In this document: positions 12,407 to 22,368 of the stretch, one piece after another
How the letters are laid out: every line of letters starts with the position of its first letter
Position numbering within the stretch: the first letter of the stretch is position 1
The notes under the pieces: model-generated
Seen by the model: only the letters and a program-made list of their open reading frames with translations
Told to the model about the DNA's origin: nothing
Database searches by the model: none
Assembly: GCA_022059125.1 (NCBI GenBank)
Contig: JAEUWY010000005.1
Coordinates: 434,001 to 498,000, forward strand
Reading direction: 5' to 3'
From: Corynespora cassiicola
Lineage: Eukaryota; Ascomycota; Dothideomycetes; Pleosporales; Corynesporascaceae
Length of the DNA: 64,000 nucleotides
Translations under genes and position numbers: made by a program

Positions 12407-13210
12407 TTATACTCTCAAAATGACATCTTTGACGGTGTTTACACTGTAATTTGAGTCGACATATATGGCGCCTAGTATCGCTTCAAACGTCTCGGCTACC
12501 ATGTTCTTGCTCGCCGTTGGGGTACCTCTATCAAGAAGAATGCTCTCTCCGATATTGAGGCTTCTCCCATGAGCCCCCAGATTATTTCGACTAACCAGAC
12601 GACTATTGGTGGTGCTATACGTAACTAGAGACGTTAGTACCATATCTTGCCAGGTGCATTTTAGAGGCTAGAGGGTAAATCAGGCAGAGGTGTGTGAACA
12701 GGAAAACATACGGGTATCTTTATCTGCCTTGAACCACATCTCACAGAGAGCTAGTTCCAAAGCTCGATCTCCCACCAAAGCTAATCGATTGTTTCCGGTA
12801 AGGGGATGAATGGCGCCCCCAAAATACAAAGGGCAATTAGATCCAGACATCTTCAAGGCCGAGGCACACAATAGCTTATCATTGAAAGTATACCCGAATG
12901 TGACTTCGATTTTGTTGACCTTTTCAGCGACATCAAATATGTCTTCATAGACTTTTGGAGCTGGTATGTGCCATCGTAAGCGTTGAGTGTGCAAGTCAAT
13001 GTAGATTTTGTCTTTCCTTGAGAAGAGCTCTGGGATGCGACATCTAGGTCCAAAGTGTTGTCTCTGTCTCCCTCGAAGCCATAAGATAAAATGCTCCACT
13101 TGGCTTTTATTCCGCAGTTGGCTTGCCATCGTGTAATCTCGAACCGCAGTGGCTTTTTCTTTTGACCGTTGACGTAGTTGGGGCATCAAGATGGTCGTTT
13201 TGGGTTTCAT
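12407..13210 (-). CDS. RNase III-domain protein with a degenerate first catalytic motif
   Basis: Contains a fungal RNase III (RIBOc)-type domain. Exon boundaries are about 13210-12712 and 12667-12407, joined across a 44-nt intron (GTATGT...CTCTAG). The C-terminal motif reads VAETFEAILGAIYVDSN, matching the second RNase III signature with its acidic residues. The first signature, which reads NERLEFLGDS in E. coli RNase III, is NNRLALVGDR here: both glutamates are replaced and only the aspartate remains. I recall similar NKRLA-LVGD variants in other ascomycete RNase III-like proteins, so this may be a lineage trait, not damage. No double-stranded RNA-binding domain follows. The 5' end is uncertain: the frame is closed by a stop just before 13309, the first in-frame ATG is at 13210, and another upstream frame also looks protein-like. 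Catalysis is doubtful; RNA binding, for instance in mitochondria, is possible but inferred. Confidence 0.65.
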
Positions 13211-13903
13211 TCTCGAGTCTACCTGTGAGCTTGATGTTTTGATAGAGCGATGCTCGTCATTATATTGTTTGTCGAGGCTCTTACATGCCTGATGCGTTGA
13301 GAGAGCCAATTAGGCTTAGCCACTGTGGTCAAGACTTTACGTCGGTAGATTACTAGGCCTGTCCCGGTGGAAAGAAACCCGATATATAAACTTGTATTCT
13401 ATCAGTCCATGTTTAAGATGAGGAATCTGTTGGCAATTGATGGTAGACCGAGGACGACGCAGAGATCCAATGCGATGGGGAGCAGAAGCAACGACCGTCA
13501 GCAGCAGCGATTATTCAATTGACAGCTCACCCCACTCAAATCTTATATCGTTTGGTATGAATTTACTGATCTGATGGTTGAGTTGGAATAATGGCCATGC
13601 AAAGCGAGAGCCCTCTGCTGGAGCGGCGAGGAGACTTGGGGTCTTGACTTAGCCTATATAGGCTAGCGAGATTGCTTAGTCACATACGTCTACGGGTTAT
13701 TGTGCAGTGGACAGCCTGCACATCTATTGCTAAGAATAGAAAAGAAAACAGGGGAACTTTTCTAAAGACAATAGACTCGTATTTTCCCAAAGAGTAAATA
13801 AATGCAAAGAAGAACAACAAATAAACTCGACGTTGATGTGACCACTCTGATGGACCTACCCCAAAGCAACAGCTCTCGGTGACTACTCCAAGCCCAACGA
13901 AGA
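13211..13903. other. AT-rich spacer upstream of the RNase III-like gene
   Basis: About 0.7 kb separates the end of the helical/TPR gene from the RNase III-like gene, both on the minus strand. It should hold the promoter of the RNase III-like gene and may hold an upstream coding exon. A TATA-like string (ATATATAAA in plus orientation) lies near 13381-13390, and a palindromic CCTATATAGG near 13653. No gene is seen. Confidence 0.45.
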
Positions 13904-15653
13904 TTATTCCTCAGACGTATTTCCGAAAGTACTTTTCAAAACCTCATGCAGTTCTCCCATATCTGTCCCATTATTCTGTGCTAAACTCTCACATATGTTT
14001 GTCAGTAGCTCAATACTTTCTTGAGTCTCCTTGTGCGCCAGTCCCAGCAGCTTCTTTCTCCCTTTCACCGCTGAAATAACGTGTTTTTTCGCTTCATCCA
14101 AATTTACGTCCGCATCCAACCAAGCATATTCTCCTCGAGTTCCAAAATCATCTGGTGTGTATAGTTTCGCCAGCATATGCGCAGCCTCGTACCTCCTCTC
14201 TTTGGGTTCGGCATGTCCAGATGCATGCACCCTCTTCAGCACTTGTCTCGCCCGTGTTATTTGTTTTGAAACGGTGAGGGTATAGCAGCGGGCTAGCACA
14301 ATGACGAAGTGTGTACGTACGCGATTGTACCATGACTGCGTGGCGAAAGAGTAAAGAGAAGAAGACCGATCGAGCATGGGTTCCAGATGTGTGATTGCAG
14401 CATCAAAATCCGCGTCTGCGATGCAGGATTTGGCGAATCTCCATGACTGGGCAACTTGTCCAGTTTCATAAAATGAGACTGTGTCCGAGCCTATCGTCTG
14501 GAACAATTCAAAGCGATCGATGGTATTTGAAGATGCGGCTCGGTATTCTGGAGGTTCGTCGTTGTCTTCTAAGTCGGGTCTTGTATCTGTTCCTCCACTT
14601 AGAAACAGGTTCGCGAATGGATGAGAGAGGTCCATGATATCCGCCATAGATCCTATCGAGCGATTGCCTTGGCCATGGCCAGAGAGACCTTCATGAGAGT
14701 GGGTTTGGCTAACGTCCATGGTTCGCTGGTATGCTGAACACTGGGAAAGATGATATGATTGAGGCCTTTCCGTATATGAGCCACAATGGTCACGCGAATT
14801 GGTGTCGAAATTGTCCAAGGCTCCTATTGCAACAGGGGCCCTTCTTAGAACAGGTTTAGCTTGAAAATTGTCGTCTTCATTGCTCCCTTTCGATTTTGCA
14901 TCATCGATCCACTGGCAAGTTTGGTTACGGTCTATTTCGATCACTTGTACTGCTGCTTTAAGCATTGCTTGAATAATCATGATCAGATCTTCGCGTTGTT
15001 GAAACAAACTTCCCGGATCAACGGGCGATCCATCTTCTGGCCTAGATATACCGTCATCGCAAGACAGCTCCATACAGTCTTTTGTGAGCCGGTCGATCCA
15101 AATACTAGCCGTCTTGAAAGCTAGACGCCTAAACCCACTATCATATGAAGGAATGACCGAGTAGCTATGAACCATCAGTCAATTATTTAGAAAACCATGT
15201 TTCATTCCATAATTACATTGCAGAGAGAATAATGGGGTTGCTCAAGGCTGTGATGTAGACATTAAGTCTCAGCCGCAAGTGATGCATTTCTGCTTCAAGC
15301 CTTGTCACTTGCAAGTACCGCTTGAGATTGCGGTACTCTGATCGTTTGTTATTCAAGAACAGGAGATTCAGCCTATCAAAGAGCATGGCGCAGTTGTCAA
15401 GCAAAGCGGCTGATCGCCCAATGCTTCTCCAAGCTTCGCTGTCGATAGCATAATCGTCGAGTGTACTGTGGTAAGAGAATAAAACTAAGAAGTATTGAAA
15501 TGTCTGTATATCAGCAATGAGTGTTTTGACAGAATCGTGAGAAATCTCTGACGCTTCAAGCAATGCTCGGAGAGAAAGTATAGACGTGCTGATGGCTTCG
15601 ATGCGGGGTTTGAAGATAACTACTCGAGTCGAGAAGGAAGACTGATGCTCCAT
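13904..15653 (-). CDS. Helical-bundle plus TPR-like protein, STAND-receptor-like ends without an NTPase
   Basis: Two exons, 15653-15217 and 15164-13904, joined by a 52-nt intron (GTAATT...CATAG), give 565 residues. The N-terminal 145 residues are predicted to be helical and resemble, in pattern only, the N-terminal domains on fungal STAND/NLR-type proteins: alternating hydrophobic helices with no signal peptide. The middle is Ser/Asn/Gln-rich linker. The C-terminal 200 residues look like helical repeats and include LGLAHKETQESIELL, which fits the kinesin-light-chain TPR signature (LGxxHxxT) common in fungal NB-ARC/TPR proteins. No P-loop or NACHT/NB-ARC motifs are visible. A CTATATAG element lies about 115 bp upstream of the ATG. 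Function unknown; a regulatory or self-recognition role is only inference from domain resemblance. Confidence 0.7.
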
Positions 15654-16590
15654 ATTGGAGATGGGTTTGTGCTAGTATCATGAAGCTGTTTGATATTATT
15701 GATGTTTTTGTGTTATGAAGCACTATCTCTGACCGTGTTGGCCTAATTAGTATGGTACCCTCGTGACTATATAGATGGAATGTTCCGCCAGGCTATGCAG
15801 AACATGCCCTGTCGTCATTCACAAATGTAGAGACTAAATTACTTTCTCGTGCAGGTAAAGATCCTCAAGCATAGTGTGCTTATTCTCGTGTTCCTAATTT
15901 AGAAATTCTTGTGCCCAGCCGAGAGATAGGACCAATACAGGATCAGAACTCATGCGACCCAATCAACTCATGTAGCATGGCGCAGCCATAAACTAAACAT
16001 CCGTATTACAAATGCACTATCAAAGAAAGGCCGATGTGCTTGCAAACTCTGTGGCAGGCAAGAGGCAAAGACCAGCACTTTTGATCAATTGTGACATGAC
16101 TGAAAATGCTTCAAAGCTCCACGTTCATAGGCGAAGTATGTATAATGCTTTGTATGTAAGTGGGAGCGACCCTAACCTGAGTAGCAAGATAACCCGTGTT
16201 GAGACAGGGGTTAATGCAAAGGCTGATACGGCAGGGTACGAAGCAAGGCAGACATGTTGAAAGAATGTTTATGGGGCATCATATTGAGGCGGAGCAGCTT
16301 GTCGATTACTCGCGCATTTGCACAAGCACCTCAAGTGGGGAAGAATGCTGACTGTCCATACTACAAGGCAGAATAAATCGTTGAACAGCGGTATTTAATG
16401 TTTCTAACGAGAGTTAGCAAAACAATCGCATCCATTCGACGCAAACCTGCCTTCTCCAAGTCTGACATGGGTATACTGATTGTGCAGTGTAGCCTAACTT
16501 AGCACCCGGTATTGCGGAGCGGGCAAGGCGTGCGCAGTGTTTTGGGTTGTATGATTGGGTATCGTTCTTTCGTAATTCCTTGTTTCAACT
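15654..16590. other. Gene-free spacer between SEN54 and the helical/TPR gene
   Basis: Contains the promoter of the minus-strand gene ending at 13904 and the 3' region of SEN54. It is relatively AT-rich. The small plus-strand open frame at 16012-16260 has no recognisable protein and I do not call it. Confidence 0.5.
15767..15774 (-). promoter_or_regulatory. Candidate TATA element of the helical/TPR gene
   Basis: The palindrome CTATATAG lies 114 bp upstream of the start codon at 15653, a plausible distance for a fungal TATA box. This rests on position and sequence only. Confidence 0.4.
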
Positions 16591-17882
16591 TCATCGTCCT
16601 CTTCCGCGTCCCCTGCCCCTGCCCCTGCCCCGACCACCCCCTTTGCCTCGTCCTCCCTTTGGTTCACGCTCATACAATCTTTCCTCGGAGAAAGCAGCAT
16701 CTGCAACCCTGATGTAACTTGGAATTCCGCTGTCGACTACCGCCAGGATCACGTTTCGCGCGCCGTGCTTTAATTTCTGGTTCATCTGCACGTTGCTCTT
16801 TGGTGGATCGTAGGGAGTGGTTACCAGTAGGTCGTTGAGCTGTGCTGCGGTTGGAGCTGGCGTCTCGCGTGCATTGATAACACAAAAACGAAAGTCTGGT
16901 TCACCACGCGCCGCTTTCCTGAAATGGCCGACCACCTTGTACACGTCGAATGTGAGGCGAAATGGATTTGAAGGATCGGAGTCAAGCATGAATGAGGGTG
17001 GGCTTTTGCGGTCGTGACTCGGAATAACTTGAAGGAGACGGTGGATGTCGGCGTAGCTCCTGTACAGACCAGGCTTCACGAGTGACCCAAAAGCCAACCT
17101 CTCTGATGGGATGTTTGAAGGAGCAGTGAGTCTACTCCAAAGCTGGACGAAGAACCGTTTGATGGAGCCGCCCTGACTATCGGAGTCTGCCGTCTGCAAT
17201 GCTCCCCTGTCATCTTCCCAACTTCCTGTGCGGAATACAGCATATCCAGATCTTTTCAGCCCGGCATAAACTGTGTACATCTCCAGGGTCAGTTTTCCTC
17301 CAACACCACCCTCGAATCCAATGAAGGCAGAGTAGGCGCCTTGCAAACTCATAGGCGCACACTCATCAATGCTGACTTCCGTCTCAGCGCTGTCTTCCTT
17401 TTCCACAGGCCACCGGCAATCCATGGTGCCTCGTTCAATGAGAAAGAGGGCTTCCTCTGGTAATAGCCACTGGACATTCCCTTTGGCACGTCCCATTGTC
17501 TGGAAATGCTGCGTCTTTGCCTTTTCTACGTATACCATGTTACTCTCCGGGTGGTACATGCCGAGTATTCGAGATTTTTGGGTATGAGTCCTAGTCCACG
17601 AGAGGACGTTGTGCATGGCCTGGCGCGAGGCCTCAAGCGTTTGGAGTTGGAGGGACGTGTCATGGGACTCAAAATCCTTTTCTCCACGCTTAGGGAGGGT
17701 GAGGGAGCCCGTCGCATGAACACTGCAAGAGCGTCAGTATAGATATTTGGCAACGATAATTTTACATGGCAACTGTACGTTAGTTTGTCGAGAAACCGAA
17801 AATCCTGGGTTTCGTCGCTTATATCGATATCCGCAGCATCAGGTGCGCGTAGATGCGATAGATCTTCGTCTTCATCGGCCAT
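16591..17882 (-). CDS. SEN54: tRNA-splicing endonuclease subunit Sen54
   Basis: Non-catalytic structural subunit of the tetrameric tRNA-splicing endonuclease (Sen2-Sen15-Sen34-Sen54), which removes introns from pre-tRNA. Exons are 17882-17779 and 17722-16591, joined by a 56-nt intron (GTACAG...TTGCAG), giving 411 residues. The conserved N-terminal domain spans about residues 70-145, including the stretch VQWLLPEEALFLIERGT that is diagnostic of the family. The acidic start MADEDEDL at 17882 is preferred; in-frame ATGs at 17987 and 18014 would add about 35-44 basic residues. The C-terminus ends in an Arg-Gly repeat tail (about ten RG pairs) encoded by a GGGGCA-type simple repeat at about 16591-16640, which could bind RNA. 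It is a core gene lying between accessory-looking neighbours. Confidence 0.9.
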
Positions 17883-19003
17883 GTTGGTTGTGAGTTGCCC
17901 GATGGATATTTCTGGAGAGCTGGCGGGGAGCTTCAGATGCAGCGCGTTAGTGGGGATCTTGCCAAGCCGCTTGCTTCTTTTGGACATAGAACTGGGTCTT
18001 GGAACGACACGCAACTTGGACTTCTATTTTTCTATTTAAATTTTTTTTATTAATGACTATATTAATAGCTAGCTTGCGGTTACTTGTAACAATAGCTAGA
18101 ATTAAGTTATTACGTTAAGTAGAAAAGAATCGTGCTGAGGCATCAAAAGAGCTACGGGAGTCCCTTTTTCTCAGCTGTGCTGGGCCAGAACTAAACAGCA
18201 AATGCAAACAAAAGGAATAAACGGTAATGATGCTGGTCAGGTACTTTGATAGATTGATTCTGGTTAGGGTGGCCGGAATTCCTGGATGGCCGGATTCCCT
18301 ATAAGTGAGTTCAATGTTACTTCTAGCGGCGCACTTATACAACCCGCGGAGCCCGAGAATGATATTAATCGCATGGCGGCAGGCTTGGCATCTAACAACC
18401 AATTTCTTAGCGTAGATTGGTGATGCTAGGTTCGGACAACTTGGCACGTCCAGCCCAAAACTTTCACAGCACATTTCGGAATTTACTATATTTTTTTACC
18501 TACGGAAAAAATGAACACTATTATTTGAAACGGTGTTAAAGGATGTCTTAACGAAAATCGATATCAAATAGATAAAAATACGCTTCTGCTACTACCATCT
18601 CTAAAGGTATAGATAACTTAATATTGCGTCTGATATACATGCCTGCAGCCCTAAATGTGGTGAGCTTATTGGGGGCTAGATGTGGAAAGAAAATTCTTGC
18701 AGAGTCTTCCTTCCCTTTACTTCCGAAGTTCTAATCTAAATCAGGTAACAAGGTGAATGGACTTTATGGTCTAGCTCGTGAGATTAGTGAACGTGATGAA
18801 AGATTGCTTTCAATTTTAGAAATTATTGTATTCCAGGCAACTGGCGTCGGAAATACGAGCTTATTAAAGATTTCCCATGGCTCTAACACTATATATTTAG
18901 AGAGATAGATGTCTCATAGTGCAGGTCGTCAGTACATTCATCACAGTCCACTTCCAATTATCGTTTCGCCTTGAGTACATACACGTACATTCAAACCATC
19001 AAA
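17883..19003. other. AT-rich divergent spacer between SEN54 and the amine oxidase
   Basis: About 1.1 kb between divergently transcribed genes. Parts are markedly AT-rich (for example 18026-18120 and 18475-18640), unlike the flanking coding DNA. A minus-strand open frame at 18115-18474 encodes about 119 residues that I do not recognise; it is not called as a gene. A decayed repeat or old transposon remnant is possible, but no terminal repeats were found by eye. Confidence 0.5.
18890..18897 (+). promoter_or_regulatory. Candidate TATA box of the amine oxidase gene
   Basis: TATATATT occurs about 107 bp upstream of the ATG at 19004, a suitable spacing for a fungal TATA element. No experimental support. 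Confidence 0.4.
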
Positions 19004-20488
19004 ATGATCATTCCCACCACTCTTGTGGACGTGGTTGTCATCGGTGCTGGTCTCAGTGGCCTCCGTGCAGCGACTGAATTCCAATCAGCTGGGCTCTCCT
19101 ATGTCGTTCTAGAAGCGGAAAACCGAGTTGGGGGGAAAACTCTTTCGCTTCCTGCAAGCTCTAATGGGACTGCATTGGTCGATATGGGAGCTGCTTGGAT
19201 CAACGACAGCAACCAGTCTGAGATGTTTCGCTTGGCACAAGAGTTCGGCTTTGATCTCATTGTACAGAGGGCCGAAGGCGGCTCCCTGGCCGAGAGCATG
19301 GGAGGCCAGATTGTACCCGTAGAATACGGTTCCATTGGTGCTGTGAGTTTTTCGTCTTCAAACCGAGGCATTGCTGACAAGACAGTTGACGGAGGAGCAA
19401 ACTAAAGAAGTCTATACCATTATGACCACATTGACAGAGTACATTGATCGATCCGATCTTGAAAATCCCCATCTCGGTCCGGATGCGAATGAATTAGACT
19501 CTGTCACAGCTTTGGAGTTTGTGGAGAAAAGGTTTGGCAGCGAGTTATCCAAGGCGCTAGTCACTACATTGACTCGGTCTCTTCTTGGTGTAGAAGCCGA
19601 TGAGCTTAGCGCCTTGTTCTTGATTGATTATATTAAGAGTGGATCGGGGATAGCCAACATTTCTTCCGATCTCAAAAACGGAGGTCAATATCTACGCAAT
19701 CGCCAAGGTGAGAAACAGCATAGTATTAAGCAACCCCAGCTCACGATTTAGGCAACCAAAACTTCGCAACGAAGCTCGCCCAAAAGCTGAAAGCCGACAG
19801 CATCAAGCTTTCTATGCCTGTAACGAGCATCGAGCAGACATCTCAAGGGTGCACGGTCAAGACGAGTAACGGACAACAGTTCCACTCAAAAAAAGTCGTC
19901 GTCTCAGTTCCGACTTCCTTGTACCAGCTCATAGAATTCCAACCAGAGCTCCCTTTAGCGAAGAAAGAGCTTGCGCAATCGACCAAGCTTGGCTACTATT
20001 CCAAAACCACCCTCGTCTTCGACAGTCCTTGGTGGCGCGAAGCAGGACTATCTGGTGTCTTCACATCCTCGACCGGCCCTATCCTATTCACCCGCGACAC
20101 CTGTGTCCCTGAAGACAACCAGTGGAGCATCACCTGTTTCCATGTCGGCGAGCCCGGACGAAAATGGGACAAGCTGTCTCCTCAGGAAAGGAAGGAGGCT
20201 GTGTTGAAGCAGTTCAATGCTGCCTTCGGTGCTGTTGTAGACAACATCCCTCAACCAATCAATATCGTGGAAAAGGAATGGACTTCTAGTCACTGGTTTC
20301 AGGGTGCTCCCAGTCCGGTTATGTCACCTGGGATGATGATGGGAGCGGGCAAGTCTATTCGTTCTTTCTTCGAGAATATCCATTTCGCGGGTACTGAAAC
20401 GGCTTTGGTATGGAAGGGATACATGGAGGGTGCTGTTCGCTCCGGCGAACGGAGCGCTAAGGAAGTTATTGAAGCTTTGACTAGGTGA
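19004..20488 (+). CDS. FAD-dependent amine oxidase (monoamine oxidase-like)
   Basis: Flavin-containing amine oxidoreductase that would deaminate an amine, producing an aldehyde, ammonia and hydrogen peroxide. Exons are 19004-19342, 19386-19707 and 19752-20488, with introns of only 43 and 44 nt, giving 465 residues. The N-terminal FAD-binding Rossmann motif VVIGAGLSGLRAA is followed by an E-x5-GGK element (EAENRVGGKT). The C-terminal flavin-contact motif HFAGTETALVWKGYMEGAV is intact, so the enzyme looks functional. It ends in ALTR, so the peroxisomal tripeptide seen on Aspergillus MAO-N is absent. No signal peptide or transmembrane segment. The ATG at 19004 (context CAAAATG) is chosen; an upstream in-frame extension has only a TTG. 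Substrate unknown. AT-rich flanks suggest an accessory or acquired gene, which is inference. Confidence 0.88.
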
Positions 20489-20709
20489 ACAGAGAGGGGA
20501 TTAATATATTACTGCGTTAAAACTGTTTACTGTAGTAATCTAGCTTTACTGAAAAAAAAATAATTTGGTAATATTAGTTTATAAGCTAGTAATTGTAAAA
20601 TGCAGATGTTTATCATGGCAGAGTATCTACGGACCGCATTACAAGCAGCTTTTCAAGCCATAATTGATTTTATTGATCATGATAGCCCTTTTGAGTAGTA
20701 TTAAAGAAG

Positions 20710-21981
20710 ATGATGACGATCAGAAGACAACAGCAAATAGTCGAAATGCTCTTGAAATACGGGGTAGGCGTGGATGAGATTAGTGACCATGGAAGGTCGG
20801 CTTTTCATTGGGCAGTTTCCAAACTTTCTGCCGATACTGTTCGAATGTTCATAGTCCATGGTGTGGAAATCTATTTTAGTGACAGAAATGGGTCGAATAC
20901 AATTCATTATGCAGCCAAAAGAGAGGTCGGCTCACTGCCAACATCCTGTGCGTTGCTCAATACTGGTATTGGCACTTTATATGAGCCATTGGGGCCAAAT
21001 ACTTTGCACACACTATTAGATACCGCCTTGAGATTCTTTGACGGTTGATCTAACGGCTGCTTTCGAGTGACGGAGAGATTGGGCGAGGTCCTCGAGTCTG
21101 GATCTGGCAGTGTCATCAGATGGCTTTTTTGCACTGATCTGACTTTACAGGCTACCGATGAGCGCTTTGGCCTTCTTCTCCAGATGGTAGCGGCATCCAG
21201 AGATAAGGAGTACGTGCAGCTTCTGATTGAGAGAAACGTCAATGTCAACATGACTGGGCGCTGCTTCGGCTTAGCACTTGCCGCTGCTGCAAGATTCAGT
21301 CGAACGGGCTGTGCAAAGCTGCTTGTGGAAGTTGGCACAGATATCCACCGTCTACTAGGGTACAACGATAACGATATGGCCGCTCCTTGCCCAAACAATT
21401 GTTATGAGAAGAGAACTACTTTGCTAGCAGCTGTGGAAGGAGGCGAACTCGATACTCTGCGCTTGATTCTCGCCCCTGGAGTGGATACCAACGCATCCCC
21501 GCAATACAACATTAATAAAATTTTGGAAGAAACCTTCATAGCTGGGAATTCTGTCATTATAAATTTCACCATTGGTACCGATGCGGCTGTGCATTCCACA
21601 CAAGACTTTGAGATGGCGCTCTTGATGCAGGCTGTCAGGTTCACTGACCTTCAAATCGCGCAAAGGCCCATTGGCCAGGGCATTAACGTGAACAAAAAGG
21701 GACAAAATGATATCAATACGTTTTCAGTAGCTTATGCGAGTCAAAACATTACGGCTGTAAAGCTTCTTATTGATGTCGGTGCAGATGTGAACAGTTCTCC
21801 TGTAGAAGGGGCGATCGGGACGGGTAATGTGGACATGTTGAGACTGACGATCGACGCTGGTCTGGATACTGACAGTACTTCCTGCTCATATGGTCTAGCT
21901 TTCGCTCAAAAGATAGGAACTTTGGGATGCTGCGCTGTTACTACTTTCACTTGGGGTGAAAGAGAAGCCGACAGAAGTTAG
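20710..21981 (+). CDS. Ankyrin-repeat protein, interrupted by an in-frame TGA or split by an intron
   Basis: Two open segments in the same frame (20710-21048 and about 21067-21981) encode ankyrin-like repeats, for example IVEMLLKYGVGVDEISDHG and VKLLIDVGADVN. A TGA at 21046-21048 separates them. It may be a true nonsense mutation, making this a pseudogene. It may instead lie inside a 102-nt intron, 20966-21067, beginning GTATTG, with a TCTAACG branch-like site and a weak GAG acceptor. That intron keeps the frame and would give about 389 residues. Several repeats are degenerate. The gene has no recognisable N-terminal effector domain and follows AT-rich DNA, so truncation is possible. Ankyrin repeats mediate protein contacts; no specific role can be given. 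Confidence 0.5.
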
Positions 21982-22368
21982 CATGCGAGTGGCACCTCAA
22001 CTTGCCCCTGTCTATGTAATGCGGGGTCCGTACTAGAGCCACCGAATTTATCTACTTGTTCTTACACTTGCAGTGCCAATACCCTCTATCCCATGATTCT
22101 TGTCTAACGTTGTTAATGGCAGGGACAACGTGCCAAAATGAGGATGGCACGCGACCGCTTAAAGTCTTATCCACTCCACAGCTGCATAACGTCATCATTG
22201 CCCGACATACCGCATCCAACTGTTCTATGAGCCATCAAATGGTAATCCACAGAAATCGGACCCGCCAAGATCGTATTTCAAGATATAAAAGTCGTAATCT
22301 ATTGAGGACCTCATCCAAGATAAGTACCAAACAATTGCACTTTGCGAATTGATTTGTCAGCTTGCAGG
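21982..22368. other. Spacer before the epimerase-like gene
   Basis: About 390 bp with no recognisable gene; it should contain the promoter of the downstream gene starting at 22369. Nothing specific seen. Confidence 0.45.

Noticed and set aside
18115..18474. Minus-strand open frame of 119 codons in the AT-rich spacer
   Set aside because: Not recognised as any family and without supporting splice structure; kept only as a comment on the spacer.
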